Assembly (NCBI GenBank): GCA_021234155.1
Contig: JAJEKV010000005.1
Location: 11,402,572-11,466,571 of the forward strand
DNA length: 64,000 nucleotides
Direction: 5' to 3'
Source of the DNA: Isoetes taiwanensis
Lineage: Eukaryota; Streptophyta; Lycopodiopsida; Isoetales; Isoetaceae
Position 1 is the stretch's first letter. Every line of letters begins with the position of its first letter. Positions 24,279 to 34,301 of this stretch are shown one piece after another. The notes under the pieces are model-generated. The model was not told the DNA's origin, did not search any database, and was given only the letters and a program-made list of their open reading frames with translations. A program made the translations under genes and the position numbers.

Positions 24279-24488
24279 TTGACTTATACTAAAGGGAACA
24301 TGGACGCCGAGCTTGGATGCCACATCGGCGATACAGTCGAAGGACCAAGGAGGGTTGAGCTCCTCCTCGAGCAGCTAGTATTGAGGTTCCTGGAAGGCGA
24401 CCGCATATCATACCCTATCTTCCATCTTACAGAAAGATTCTTGCTCAAACTAAACGCCGAAGGGGAGGCCTACATCCTGGTGGAGTAG
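24279..24488 (+). CDS. Unknown ORF directly upstream of the H3-like gene, possible 5' exon
   Basis: A 69-codon GC-rich frame (MDAELGCHIGDTVEGPRRVE, then leucine-rich text) ends 42 bases before the ATG of the histone-like gene and is in the same frame, so a single stop region separates them. The sharp rise in GC content begins at this ORF and ends at the H3 stop, which suggests both belong to one transcription unit or one inserted block. The function is unknown. It could be an upstream ORF, a first exon, or the remains of a longer N-terminus. Confidence 0.4.
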   Translation: MTYTKGNMDAELGCHIGDTVEGPRRVELLLEQLVLRFLEGDRISYPIFHLTERFLLKLNAEGEAYILVE

Positions 24489-24530
24489 GAAGATTAAGTA
24501 CTAACCCTAGTTCGGTATTATCCCTCGGGC

Positions 24531-25476
24531 ATGGCCCAAGACGCTGCTGATGCCGAAGCTCGTCGGGAGGCAGAGCGGATTATGTCGATGGCACAAGAGG
24601 AGGATGCCCGGCTGATCGGGAGTGGAGATCCAGCTATCAAGGGACAAGAATACGTATATTTGGGAAGAGGGAGAGCCATAAGTCGGGGCAACAACTTTAT
24701 GATACCCCCGTACTATTATGATGAGGACGGCCAGATCTTCATATGGGAAGATATCTCACCATCTCTTCCTCAGGGGGGTCTGCAAGCCTTCGAGCTAGAT
24801 ATGGCGGCCCGAGCTGACAGATACATTGCTGAGATCCGCAGAAGGACGGGGGCACGCCTGCTACGAGAGCAACATGCCCAACAGGAAGCAGCTCGGCTAG
24901 CCGCGGAGCAGGCTAGGAAGGCTGCCGAGGAAGCTGCCAAACTTGCAGAGGAAGCCGCCACTCGTGTCGAGAAGCCCGCTAACCGTACTATACAACGGAA
25001 GTGGAAGACCACTAACCCGACACGCTTGGGGCCACAATATAAGTCTCGCCTCCAAGCGATCGGTGGGGTCGCAAAGCAGGGGGAGGTACTCGACGGGAGA
25101 CCTTGGTCGAGCGGGCCCGGCATCCAGCCACAGGGGGGAAACTCTTCCCCTTGTTCCCCCACTTCGTCAGAGGAAGCCCCACCGGTTTAAACCCGGGACA
25201 GTGGCCTTGCGGGAAATCCGCAAGTATCAGAAGACGACGGAGCTCCTTATAAAGAAGCTACCATTCGTCCAACGGCTTGTTCGGGAGATTGCACAGGAGT
25301 TCAAGACAGATCTTAGATTCCAGACTCATGCCATTCTTGCCCTACAGGAAGCTGCTGAGGACTACCATGTCACCCTTCTCAGCGTCGCCAACCTTTGTGC
25401 AATACACGCCAAGCGGGTGACTATTATGCCAAAGGATTTGGCTTTAGCATGCAAGATCCGCGGGGATTGGAACTAG
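24531..25476 (+). CDS. Divergent histone H3-like protein with a 185-residue N-terminal extension
   Basis: Two frames join cleanly if an 85-bp intron (25086-25170, GAG|GTACTC ... CGTCAG|AGG, phase 0) is removed, giving about 286 residues. Residues 1-111 are of unknown type. Residues 112-146 are an Ala/Glu-rich helix, and 148-185 a basic tail with a [10 protein letters not shown] segment that faintly recalls the start of the H3 tail. Residues 186-286 are a histone fold: [50 protein letters not shown]. It differs from canonical H3 by an extra Val in the LPF-QRLV stretch, a changed loop after EDY (HVTLLSVA) and a GDWN end instead of GERA. H3 packs DNA in nucleosomes. CENH3 is possible, but the TDLRFQ loop lacks the usual CENH3 lengthening. 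Without the intron it would be a frameshifted pseudogene. Confidence 0.62.
25086..25170 (+). other. Predicted 85-bp phase-0 intron in the H3-like gene
   Basis: Donor AG|GTACTC, acceptor after a pyrimidine-rich tract (CTTCCCCTTGTTCCCCC) ending CAG. Removing it puts the basic tail directly before the H3 core. It is GC-rich for a plant intron, which weakens the call. Confidence 0.45.
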
Positions 25477-25604
25477 ATCCCCCATTTTTGTAATACAACT
25501 GTAACTTTTTCTATATCAGTTTTTGTAATTAATACAATGGTATCTTGACAACTATATGTATCATTGTTTGATCCTCCATGCAAACAACACACACATAAGC
25601 TCGA

Positions 25605-25665
25605 GTTCAAAAAATAAATAAATAAATAAAAAATAATAATATAATAAAAATAATATTGATAAAGT
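25605..25665. repeat. A/T-rich simple sequence (AAATA/AATAAT)
   Basis: Low-complexity AAATAAATAAAT and AATAATAATATAAT runs lie about 130 bp after the H3-like stop codon. They could be the tail of an inserted element or simple repeat. Confidence 0.6.
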
Positions 25666-25749
25666 AACAGAACTTATGGAATATTCCCTAAGAAAGAGCC
25701 TCTCTTTTAAAACGTTGATACAGAGTTAGCCAGAAATCAGAAATATAAC

Positions 25750-26193
25750 ATGAATTCTTCAACCGTTCTAAATACCAGGCATATAGCCCAAAGCTCACCA
25801 CCCAACCGGGTCCAGGCTCTGCAAGAAATCGTTATCTTGCATTCTCAATCGCATCCAAATACTCAATCACAAAAGATGGTTTCCACCACTAGAACCGCAG
25901 ACAAAACTGAAGACTCAGCTCCAATTCCACCGATGACTCTCTATATCAGAAATAAGAGGAACGATTGCTTATATAGGCAGCGATCAAGCTATTTCCAGAA
26001 GAACCTTTTTCTATTCAAAGATATCATAAAAAAGGTAAGCATTCAGTTAAAAATATCTGGGATTTCCCTTCGACGAAACCGGATCTGCCTTTTTACAACA
26101 GTTCCGGGAGATCTTTGTATGATCCCGAACTGTTTTGGCGGACAAAGGCCGCGACCTGTTATCAACCTTGTATTTGAGTTTTTATTTAATTAA
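25750..26193 (+). CDS. Hypothetical ORF, 147 codons
   Basis: An open frame with an ATG and a Ser/Thr/Gln-rich first half and a basic, hydrophobic second half ending FEFLFN. There is no recognisable domain, signal peptide or homology. An AAG|GTAAGC sequence at about 26034 would be a good splice donor, so only the first part may be exonic. It could be chance. Confidence 0.2.
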   Translation: MNSSTVLNTRHIAQSSPPNRVQALQEIVILHSQSHPNTQSQKMVSTTRTADKTEDSAPIPPMTLYIRNKRNDCLYRQRSSYFQKNLFLFKDIIKKVSIQLKISGISLRRNRICLFTTVPGDLCMIPNCFGGQRPRPVINLVFEFLFN

Positions 26194-26378
26194 CCAATGG
26201 TTCATTGTTAAAGAGTTTATTGCCTATCACGACCTTGACACCTTAACTTAAAACCATTATTTGAAGTCTAGACTACCCTTGGCACACGAATTACTAGTAT
26301 TTCATTCTGGATGCGTTGACCTGAACCACTCCCCCGAACACCACCATATCAAACGTACCCCTACTTTTTAGGGTTTCA

Positions 26379-26684
26379 TTGTTGTTTAGCCTTCTCTATT
26401 TTTGCTCCTCCTCCTTCCACGAAGCTGCCCTGGATTATGCCAAGTGCCAGCAATGGTACCAGAATGGGGAACACTGGGATTCTGATGTCCCCTTTGAACT
26501 TCTCCACCCTTATCTGCTACAGCAGGTGGATATCATAACAAACATGGAGGATCATCCGGATTATGCCGATTTCTTGGAGTTTTACGCCCAAGAAATGGTG
26601 CCCCAATGCACATCATATGGCAATCCCCCACAGCTCTATCTCCACATGGACATACTCATGCATATAAATAAACAAGCGTTTTGA
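26379..26684 (+). CDS. Hypothetical acidic ORF, 101 codons
   Basis: The part from residue 14 on is protein-like: HEAALDYAKCQQWYQNG, DVPFELLHPYLLQQVDI, DYADFLEFYAQEMVPQC. It is acidic, rich in Tyr and Trp, and less AT-biased than its surroundings, so it may be a real exon or transposon gag-like remnant. I do not recognise a family. The upstream hydrophobic residues could instead be translated intron sequence. Confidence 0.3.
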   Translation: MLFSLLYFCSSSFHEAALDYAKCQQWYQNGEHWDSDVPFELLHPYLLQQVDIITNMEDHPDYADFLEFYAQEMVPQCTSYGNPPQLYLHMDILMHINKQAF

Positions 26685-26699
26685 ACGATAAAGCAAGCA

Positions 26700-27700
26700 T
26701 ACATGCTTTTACGAGATATCCTTCCAATAGATCGTCTTTTGGACTCAACTCCAAATGAAAACTACTTAATAAGCTTACCCATGTGAAATGTGAAGCTTGT
26801 ATAAGAAATATGAGTTCTAGCATCACACATTTTTAATTGATTTCTAGATTGGCAGTTTTTCGATCTCCTATCGTAAAAGGTTATTAGTACTTTCGAGCAT
26901 AATATATCAATTCTAGTATTATGGCACACATATCATGGGAAAACTTCAACACCAACCGCCAAGCATACTTGACTAATGATGAATTTGTTGTAAAGACAAA
27001 TGACAGTTTTCAAATCGCTACTTCCGTACCAAATCAAGTAATGCAACGTCTTACATTTATGCATAGATACGCATAGCTATTCATGCACCTAGATATTTTT
27101 AGCAATGAGGACCTCAAGCTTTATCCCTTTATGCTTCTTATGCTTTAGTAATAAAGGCTCCTGCATATCTAAATCCATATCCGAGATACAGAGGCATCTA
27201 ATAGAACAAATTGAAACCATACCTAAATTGCAAATGTGAATTCCCTTCCACAATCTTCACGTCAAGGAAAGTTGGCGTTAGTTCTTGTTCATCTTCTAGG
27301 GACAAACTGCAATGTGGCGATCATTCTCACCCAGAATGAAAAGTCACTACAACATTCTAGTTATCACGACCTCTTGCAGCAAGTTACCTTCTGCCCTCCA
27401 TACCTTCGTCCAAGTAGAGGATTTTTTTCACGAATATACTTTTGGCTATGGCAGATCTAAGCAAGAAATCCATAGATTCCCACTATACCTATGGATTCAA
27501 AACATGCGATCTAACATTACAGTTATGCCATCAATATCATGCATATGAGGGTGATGTATTGGTAATAGTGAAGAAAAATTGTTGCTTAATCTCTGAGAAT
27601 ACTGGTCCCATACGGATTTTTGCCAATCACTTATCACCTTTTAGTTCGAGTTTGTGATTAATCTATTTTTATGAAATTTGCAAATTAAGACTTGATGCAA
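26700..27700. other. AT-rich stretch with one short coding-like frame
   Basis: Frame 27442-27657 (MADLSKKSIDSHYTYGF from its third residue) reads like protein but has no recognisable domain. Nothing else was seen. Confidence 0.3.
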
Positions 27701-27714
27701 AGCGTTGTATCCCC

Positions 27715-27965
27715 CTCTTCATGGCCACTTTGCTCTCTTCATGGGCACTTTTCTCTTCATGGCCATTTCCTTCTCTTCATGGCCATTTTCCTCTTCTCAT
27801 CAGTTTCAGCAACCTTAGCTTATCTTGATTTCCCTTGTAACGTTTATTGATAAATACCTAGTTGCAACCCCAACCTGTTGTCCCCTGAAATGCTTATTGA
27901 TAAACACCTAGTTCCAACCCCAACTTGTTGTCCCCTTAAATGCATACGATACACACCTAGTTGCA
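27715..27965 (+). repeat. Two adjacent tandem repeats
   Basis: CTCTTCATGG(C/G)C(A/C)ATTT-like units occur about five times at 27715-27795. Next comes a 63-bp unit ending GATA(A)ACACCTAGTTGCAA, present about three times at 27838-27965. Confidence 0.75.
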
Positions 27966-28067
27966 AGTATACCCAGCATCGTGTGTTGCATTGCTCATGC
28001 TTCTAGATTGCTAATTTGCAAGTGCAAATGAGTTATAGTTGGCACATTTTTCTATCATTGGGATTTA

Positions 28068-28346
28068 TTGTTGAAGATGGTGATTATTTGGTACATGAGT
28101 CAAACAGTTTTAATAAGTGAAAATGGCAATATGCTAGATATTCTTATGGTAGATGAAAGCTCAATGCCAATCATGTTATTACAATTTGATTTGCAAGAGA
28201 ACAAAAAAATACTATCCCTTTGTGCAACACGGCATTGTAAAATTTTGGAGTGGATTTACAAGTACCAAGGACAAAAATTGTTACCTTGTGCAACACCAGT
28301 GAGCACAATTATGCAAAACAGAAAGGTGCACACTTCTGTTTTATGA
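28068..28346 (+). CDS. Hypothetical ORF, 92 codons
   Basis: An open frame with protein-like composition (DILMVDESSMPIMLLQFDL, CATRHCKILEWIYKYQGQ). There is no start-site or domain support. Possibly a transposon or gene fragment. Confidence 0.2.
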   Translation: MLKMVIIWYMSQTVLISENGNMLDILMVDESSMPIMLLQFDLQENKKILSLCATRHCKILEWIYKYQGQKLLPCATPVSTIMQNRKVHTSVL

Positions 28347-29273
28347 TTTTCTATGTTCTATGAAGTCCAATTTTCCTTCCCTCTTTCACAATGCTGGGAT
28401 ATTCCTGTGTACCACTGTTATTACCTGAAATTCAAAAACGTCCATAAACCTAGACAGTTAGATGAAACAAGCATAACGACAATCTGCAATTCTGTTGTGC
28501 ATGTTTAATCAAGGGGCTACTGCTAAATAGAAACGAATTTGTTGCTTCTGGGTGCGAAGAACAGATCACAGATACATGATACATCTGCCGAAGTTTTCTG
28601 AGAAAAACAAATTGCAGACGATCACATCAATCAGCAAATGGGATCAGCAATTGTGGCAATGGGATCAGCAATTGATCTGCAGCACAATTGCTGATCCTTA
28701 CCCAAAAAATTGGACAAAATGAATGAAGCCAGGTAACGGACAGCTAAATTGAAGGAGCAAACAATTATTGCGGCCTTGCGTTACAGGAACCCTCTGATTT
28801 GCGGACTGTAAATGTTCTGATATGCCGAGACACAGCAACACAGATTTTTGGGTTTTGATGCGGGCTCGCAAATGACGAAATTGGGAATCATTTCCAGCTT
28901 AACGTGGTCTTAAAGCATGGTCGTTTTCCTGGAATATAGGCACTTTCTAAAAATAACCGACAAAGGGACAACTCTCAAAATAGGCAGAAAAGCGTGGAAA
29001 GCAACGAACAAGGGATATAAGTTACCCCTTGCTACTGGTGCCATGCCAGGCTGATGTGGCGCAACCCCAATGGTTGACAATTTTATCGCGTAGAATAACC
29101 AACGATCATGATCGTGCCACAACCCATAATAGGGGTAACTTCACTAACAAGGCGGTCTGATTGAAGGCGGTCTGATTGAAGGCAGGAATACTCGTTACGC
29201 ATGGCATATGGAAACGTGCATAGAGGGTCCAATAATCCAATAATGAATCCAAGACTTGGTCACACCTACAACA

Positions 29274-29281
29274 CTATATAA
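29274..29281 (+). promoter_or_regulatory. TATA box of the lipid-transfer gene
   Basis: CTATATAAA lies about 80 bases before the ATG, followed by a pyrimidine-rich, CT-rich leader, as expected for a plant core promoter. Confidence 0.7.
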
Positions 29282-29359
29282 ACCAAAGACCCCCCTACAT
29301 TCTTCCATTCTTCCCACCAGTCTCTTGCTTTCAGCCTCCTCTCACTCATTCAGCTAGCC

Positions 29360-29724
29360 ATGGATAGCCACAAGGTTATGATCATCCTGTTTGTGGCTGC
29401 CCTCGTCCTCGAGGCTGCCTCTACTGACAACTGCCCCAGTTTCACCACCCTTCTGCCTTGCCTTTCCGCCGCTAAAGATAGTACTGTCACTCCTAGCGCG
29501 GCATGCTGCAAAGTGCTCGAGACTTATGAGAACAAGACTGCTTGCCTCTGCCCTGCCCTCGAAGAAGCTAAAAAGATGGACAAGGATATCAACATTGCTA
29601 CTGCTGCAGAAATTCCTAGCAAGTGCACCTTGACGGGCTTTCCCGCCACTTGCGCCTGGTATGTTGTTGTTGTTGTTGTTGTTGTTGTTCATCGATTTAA
29701 TGATTCATATATTGCATTTGCAGA
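29360..29724 (+). CDS. Non-specific lipid-transfer-like protein (8-Cys motif), secreted
   Basis: The first exon encodes a hydrophobic signal peptide (MDSHKVMIILFVAALVLEAA, cleavage near residue 20-22) and a small cysteine-rich domain. The cysteine order is C-x8-C-x14-CC-x11-CxC-x24-C-x8-C, the 8-cysteine motif of plant lipid-transfer/2S-albumin-type proteins. Four disulfides form a helical fold with a hydrophobic cavity for lipids in the cell wall or apoplast. A GT-AG intron (29659-29723, 65 bp) splits the stop codon TG|A, giving 99 residues; an intron very near the stop is common in this family. If unspliced, the frame adds a poly-Val tail encoded by a (GTT)n microsatellite. A TATA box and an AATAAA at about 29772 flank it, so it looks functional. 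Confidence 0.85.
29659..29723 (+). other. Intron of the lipid-transfer gene with (GTT)n microsatellite
   Basis: TG|GTATGTTG ... TTTGCAG|A. The donor and acceptor match plant consensus. About eight GTT units lie right after the donor. Confidence 0.65.
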
Positions 29725-29771
29725 TTGAATGTGGAGTTCAAAAGCATGAAGTTTGCTATGCTAGAAATATA

Positions 29772-29777
29772 ATAAAT
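29772..29777 (+). terminator. Putative polyadenylation signal AATAAA
   Basis: AATAAA about 50 bases after the stop codon of the lipid-transfer gene. Confidence 0.45.
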
Positions 29778-30261
29778 TGTCTCTTTGGCTACACATGTAG
29801 CAATGAGATGTAGCTATAATAATATATGATTTTCTTATAAACCATGATGATAATGAAATTACGGCTTTTAAGTATACTGGTTTACACATTCAAATCACAA
29901 GTAGGACGCCAATCTACACGAAAGTAACTATATTTATAAAGTAACTATATTTATACACTACCATTTATACTCAACTAATGCCACAATGACAATCTTGATG
30001 AAGACAGCTTTCATTTACTTTTTGACCAAGGGAAGGGATGTCAAACACAATCTCTCTTTGAATCTACTATAAAAGTACCGAATATATTTGGAGCATTTAT
30101 TAGTCTATCATTCTTAGAATAGCCCTGAGATATGGCTATCATGGTATGGTTTTCTTATAAACCCTAGTTAAAGTTAAAGCTTTTAAGCATTGATTTCCAC
30201 ATTAAAATCACAACTAAGACATAAACCTACATGAAAATAATATGGCCCTTTTTCCACACTA

Positions 30262-30478
30262 GTCCTAAAATATGACTGTCATGTACAATATATGATACGA
30301 TTTGTGATTCTAGGGCTAAAAACGAGACACACAATCTTAAACTTGCATTTCCACCCCATGGTAGTCATAAAGTATGACACCATCAAAATACTAGTGGAAA
30401 ACCATCAAAAAATAAGACATATCTTACTTTTTATTATATATTCAAATAAGACTAGCTGTCTTATTTTATTTCAATCCG

Positions 30479-30569
<91 letters not shown>

Positions 30570-30735
30570 TATTTTTACATCATGCCACATTGGCAGCGTC
30601 CATGAGGACATATGATGGACCCCCAGAGACTTGAACACACCCAATGGACTAGCCAATAAATTATTTCATAGTGGGAAAGTGCTTTTCCTCGAGGACATTA
30701 GGTGGCCAAACCTCATTTGATAAAATATGTGATTT
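30262..30735 (+). repeat. Dispersed repeat copy A, split by a SINE
   Basis: It shares a long order of blocks with 35726-36045: ACAATATATGA(T)AC, GAGACACACAA, CATGGTAGTCATAAA, ATATGACACCAT, AAAATACTAGTGG, AATAAGAC, then ATTAGGTGGCCAA and TTTGATAAAATAT. In copy A about 180 bp containing the (GATA)n SINE interrupts the match. The AATAAGAC and TGACACC motifs recur within it. It is probably a small non-autonomous element; its ends were not resolved. Confidence 0.7.
30479..30655 (-). mobile_element. SINE-like element with (GATA/CTAT)n tail
   Basis: On the minus strand a body of about 90 bp, with TTGGCTAGTCCATTGGG (A-box-like) and TGTTCAAGTCTC (B-box-like), ends in GTAAAAATACTATC and about 22 perfect CTAT units. 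The matching sequence at 45290-45402 ends in the same way, and copy B of the host repeat lacks this insert, so the limits are defined by comparison. This fits a short tRNA-type SINE with a tetranucleotide tail. Confidence 0.6.
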
Positions 30736-30739
30736 TTAT

Positions 30740-32300
30740 CTTATCATTTGTTTTGGGCCGTTGATGAGCACAATATTCTTATGGATATTCGTTTTCATGC
30801 ATTTCAGACCATCCACCAAATCCATGATGGGGTCAAATCCCCATTTCCACCTCAGCATAAGATTTTCCAACTTTTGCAATAAGTCAAAATACAAGTCAAC
30901 AAAACAACAGCTCACAGAACAACTGATGAGGGGATTTGAACCCCACTTGTCAAAGAATTCAGCAGAAAGTGCAATGAGCTAAAATACAACAACAAATTCA
31001 CAGCGGAAAGTACAATGAACTCAAATAGAGCAACAAATTCTGTAAGAGTATGCAACAAACCACTTCACCTTCAAAGGGATGAACAAGAGCACTTTGGCAG
31101 TACCTACATGTCATCTCAGCTTCTTCTCCATGCAAACCTACTGAGCATGAGGCAGCAAGCCAAACATGTATCTGCAAAAGTGCCCAAGAAGTCCCTTTGC
31201 ACTCTGTCAAACAGCATGATCGACAAGAAAACAACATAGACATATGGGAGACACTGCAAAAACACATGCAACTAAACAACAGTAATCATTTCACAAGCTT
31301 TGAATGAGAGACATCTCAATATATAACACATAATTTGGATGCTTCATACTGCACATCATTAAGCCATTCTACCTGCTAGATCTGCATGTATCAGAACAAG
31401 CATAATGCAAAATCCAATGTGCACTTTTCGGATGTATATGAAAGAGGAAGAGCTCATTCCCATTTCAGAATGCTTACTTCCAGGAAAATCAGGGTTAGAA
31501 TCAAACAAGATTATAATGTTAACAATCTCAATAACAAACTGCAATGTAAGATTTGAGAAACTACATGAGGAAATAGCAGTCGGACTGTCCCAAAGAATGC
31601 TGCATCTATTTCTGGGACATAATGGAAATGCCTGGCTGCTCCCCATCTGCCAAGAAGTGCATAATATACTTTATGCCACCCAATAAAACCTTATTCATAA
31701 ATTAAATTTTATGAGGAGAGAATAAGATTACCAACCTGACGTCAAAAGTAAACTTTGTTTGGTTTCACCATTTTCAGTTGTGTATGTGGCCTCAATCATA
31801 GTTTTTATAAATGGAAGCAAGCCTACAAAGAGCACTATTACTGCCAGCTGCAAACATAGAATGCGTTATAATTCTTCCATATAAATTTTAAATCAAGCAA
31901 TACTGAATGACTTGCATATTGGGAGCCCGAGATTCTTTGGATGCTCCACAAGATACATAGCTGGAGAGTTATGCACACATGGAACCCATACGAGACAACC
32001 CCAACAAATATAAAATCCAGCTGAAGTCCATAGAGGAAACTTTTGCTTATCATTCTTGTCAGTCGATCAGAACAGAATGTTTACCTCGGTCATGCTGAAT
32101 ATCTATACTGCCCCAATAGCCAGATTCCCACGAATAGAGCTTTGTTAAGCACAGTGGCATCATCAGGGAATCCTTTCAGATCAGACAACCCTGATGTCGG
32201 ATAGTATTATAACAAAGAACTACAAAGAGTGCTTATGCAACTACTTATGGTAATTCTCAATTGTCTGCCACGTTCAGAACCAATGAATTCTACCCACAAG
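30740..32300. other. No gene recognised
   Basis: Short frames on both strands (for example 31405-31686 plus and 30998-31279 minus) lack domains. The phrase GGGGATTTGAACCCCA near 30934 is palindromic. Intron-like AT-rich DNA with possible minus-strand exons, but no model can be supported. Confidence 0.4.
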
Positions 32301-32399
32301 TAAGAAAGAAGAATTCAAATGCAGTGCACATGAGCCACTTCAAATATTCCTGACCTAATGGTAAACTGAAATAGGACAAGAACAATATGTCTCACTAGT

Positions 32400-32740
32400 T
32401 TTCTCAGAGTTGAGCTTCTACTAGAAGCTGCCTGAATGTATCTGCTTCCTTCTGCTTGTTGACAGCCATCCACCCACACCTGGGTGGAGGGGCACAACGG
32501 GAGGGAACGATCAGTATCGACTCCGTCGTTCCCAAAGGGGCCGAGCGGCAAGATGATGGATGCATGGTCGCCCTGGCACCAGCACTTGAAGTGGGAGGTC
32601 GCCCGTGCGCCAACAACAAACAAAGACAAAGGAGAGAAGGACATGCACCAGCACCAACCAAGTGTCCAAGAATGGAACCGGAACCGCGCCACCAAACGAC
32701 ACCAGAGGCTAGGGAACACACATGATGAGGATTAGGTCGA
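32400..32740. other. GC-rich open region, unidentified
   Basis: Frames of 80-150 codons are open on both strands across a GC-rich island. The reason is base composition. None shows a domain I recognise. Confidence 0.3.
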
Positions 32741-32814
32741 GCCGAACATTGAACGTCTCGAGCTTGTTGTGTGCATCTGGAAGTCCAGCATGGTAGGTGG
32801 AAGAGGTTCTGCCG

Positions 32815-33000
32815 CCGTTCGTGACAAAAGTATAGGTTTTTCACGCATGACAAATATATATTTGTCACACGTGATAAATATATTTGTATATCATGCGTGA
32901 CAAACCTATATTTGTCACGAGTAACAAAATTATTTAAATATTACGCGTGACAAATGGTTTCATGTTTGTCACGTGTGAGAAAAGTTATTTGTCACGATAT
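32815..33000. repeat. CGTGACAAA inverted/tandem motif cluster
   Basis: The motif CGTGACAAA and its complement TTTGTCACG, with variants, alternate about ten times in 180 bp. Together with 33720-33770 this looks like subterminal repeats of a CACTA-type DNA transposon. Confidence 0.55.
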
Positions 33001-33184
33001 TAATAAAATTCCATCGATCCGAGCCCTCGGATCGAGATTCTAGAGGGGGGGAGCATGCATGTCTCGCATGCATGTATTGCATGTCTTCTCTGGTTGGGAG
33101 ATCGCTATATTAGGCGAGGTTCTTCATCAACATCTCATAAGCGCTTCCTCTTCTCTACCCGCCCTCCCCCCCTTAATTGTTTAA

Positions 33185-33300
33185 TGTATTTGTCGCCTGG
33201 CACGCGTGACCAGCCCCTCTATTTGAAGAGGTTTTTGTTTTGTTGTCGCGTGGCACGCGTGATCAGCCCCTCCACCTTGGAAGGTTTGTTTTGTCACATT
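33185..33300 (+). repeat. Imperfect tandem repeat of GTCGCSTGGCACGCGTGA
   Basis: GTCGC(C/G)TGGCACGCGTGA, CAGCCCCTC and a GTTTTGT block occur at about 33190 and 33244 (about 54-bp period). Confidence 0.65.
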
Positions 33301-33719
33301 TGTTCTAGTGTCGGTGATGTGCAGGTACAGGTTAGCAAGCGGCAGCAGCAACAGCTTCGACTTCTCCATTTGTGGGTTTTTTGGGAGTGAATTCTCAGCT
33401 TTACATTTGTCCAAGCCCCTTGCCCAAGGCTTATCACTAGGGTTTTTCCTTGAAAACCCGAAAGGGCGGGGTTTTTTAATCCCGGTGATAAGATTTCGGC
33501 AGGTACACAGACCAAACATCTATTAGCATTGTACTTCATGGGGTCCAAGTTGTATAATTGGATATTCCCTTTATTTGTCTTCGTGGGTAGTTCGCATGTG
33601 TGCGGCTATCCATTATCCACCATTGTAGAAAATCAGCTGAGATAAATGAGAAGCCTATCTATTCAGGAGGTTTTTGTCGTTTTCATGCGAGCCTCATTCT
33701 AGAATAACAATATAGTGTA

Positions 33720-33770
33720 TTTTGCGTGACAAAAACCGTGACAAACAAGGGTTATCTCTAGTAGTGCTAA
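33720..33770 (-). mobile_element. CACTA-like transposon end
   Basis: Read on the minus strand it starts CACTACTAGAGATAACCC and continues TTGTTTGTCACGG with further CGTGACAAA-type units. The CACTA start plus subterminal motifs fit an En/Spm terminal inverted repeat. The partner end was not found; no CACTAC start was seen near the left motif cluster. Confidence 0.45.
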
Positions 33771-34301
33771 TACATAACTCTAACGGGGTTCTAAAAATAA
33801 AATCTAAAAAAACGCGAGCCACACAACAAGCCATGGACTCCGCAATTAAATTATGAGCCGTACATATGTCATTGAATGAAGTCAAAGAGCAACGTCTCTT
33901 GTGCACATGCGAGTTGCCAACAAAAGCAGCATTTGCAAGATGCAATCATAATCCAGATTCAATAGGCAATATACACAGAAATACTGCTTAACCAACAAGC
34001 AACACAGAAGCAACATTTCCAACATCCATTCATTATCCAGATTCCACATACAATATGTACATAGCTTCTGTGGAATATTCGTTATAGCTTCTTAGCTATG
34101 AAGCAACCTATTCATAGTTTAGGTGCCATTGACAGTGTGTACAGACGAGTGGAGAGCATTCTTGTAAGCGTATAGCCCAAGGTAGCGATCCTCTGTTTCC
34201 TGACATGATTAAAGAGGCGTGCATGAAGAAGCATGTTTTGCCTATGCAATACAACACAATTCTTCATTTCTGTTCACCTCTGCCTCTTTGTTTTGGGCCT
34301 C

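Noticed and set aside
24943-25476. Histone H3-like frame starting at its own ATG at 24943
   Set aside because: The first 75 codons of that frame are an out-of-frame reading of the Ala/Glu helix region, with no H3 tail similarity. The other frame gives a better N-terminus joined at an AG|GT...CAG junction.
24279-25476. Giant-virus or other viral origin of the histone-like block
   Set aside because: The histone core is closest to plant H3 in wording, and no viral gene is nearby.
29657-29728. Poly-Val C-terminus of the lipid-transfer protein
   Set aside because: It is encoded by a GTT microsatellite inside a consensus intron.
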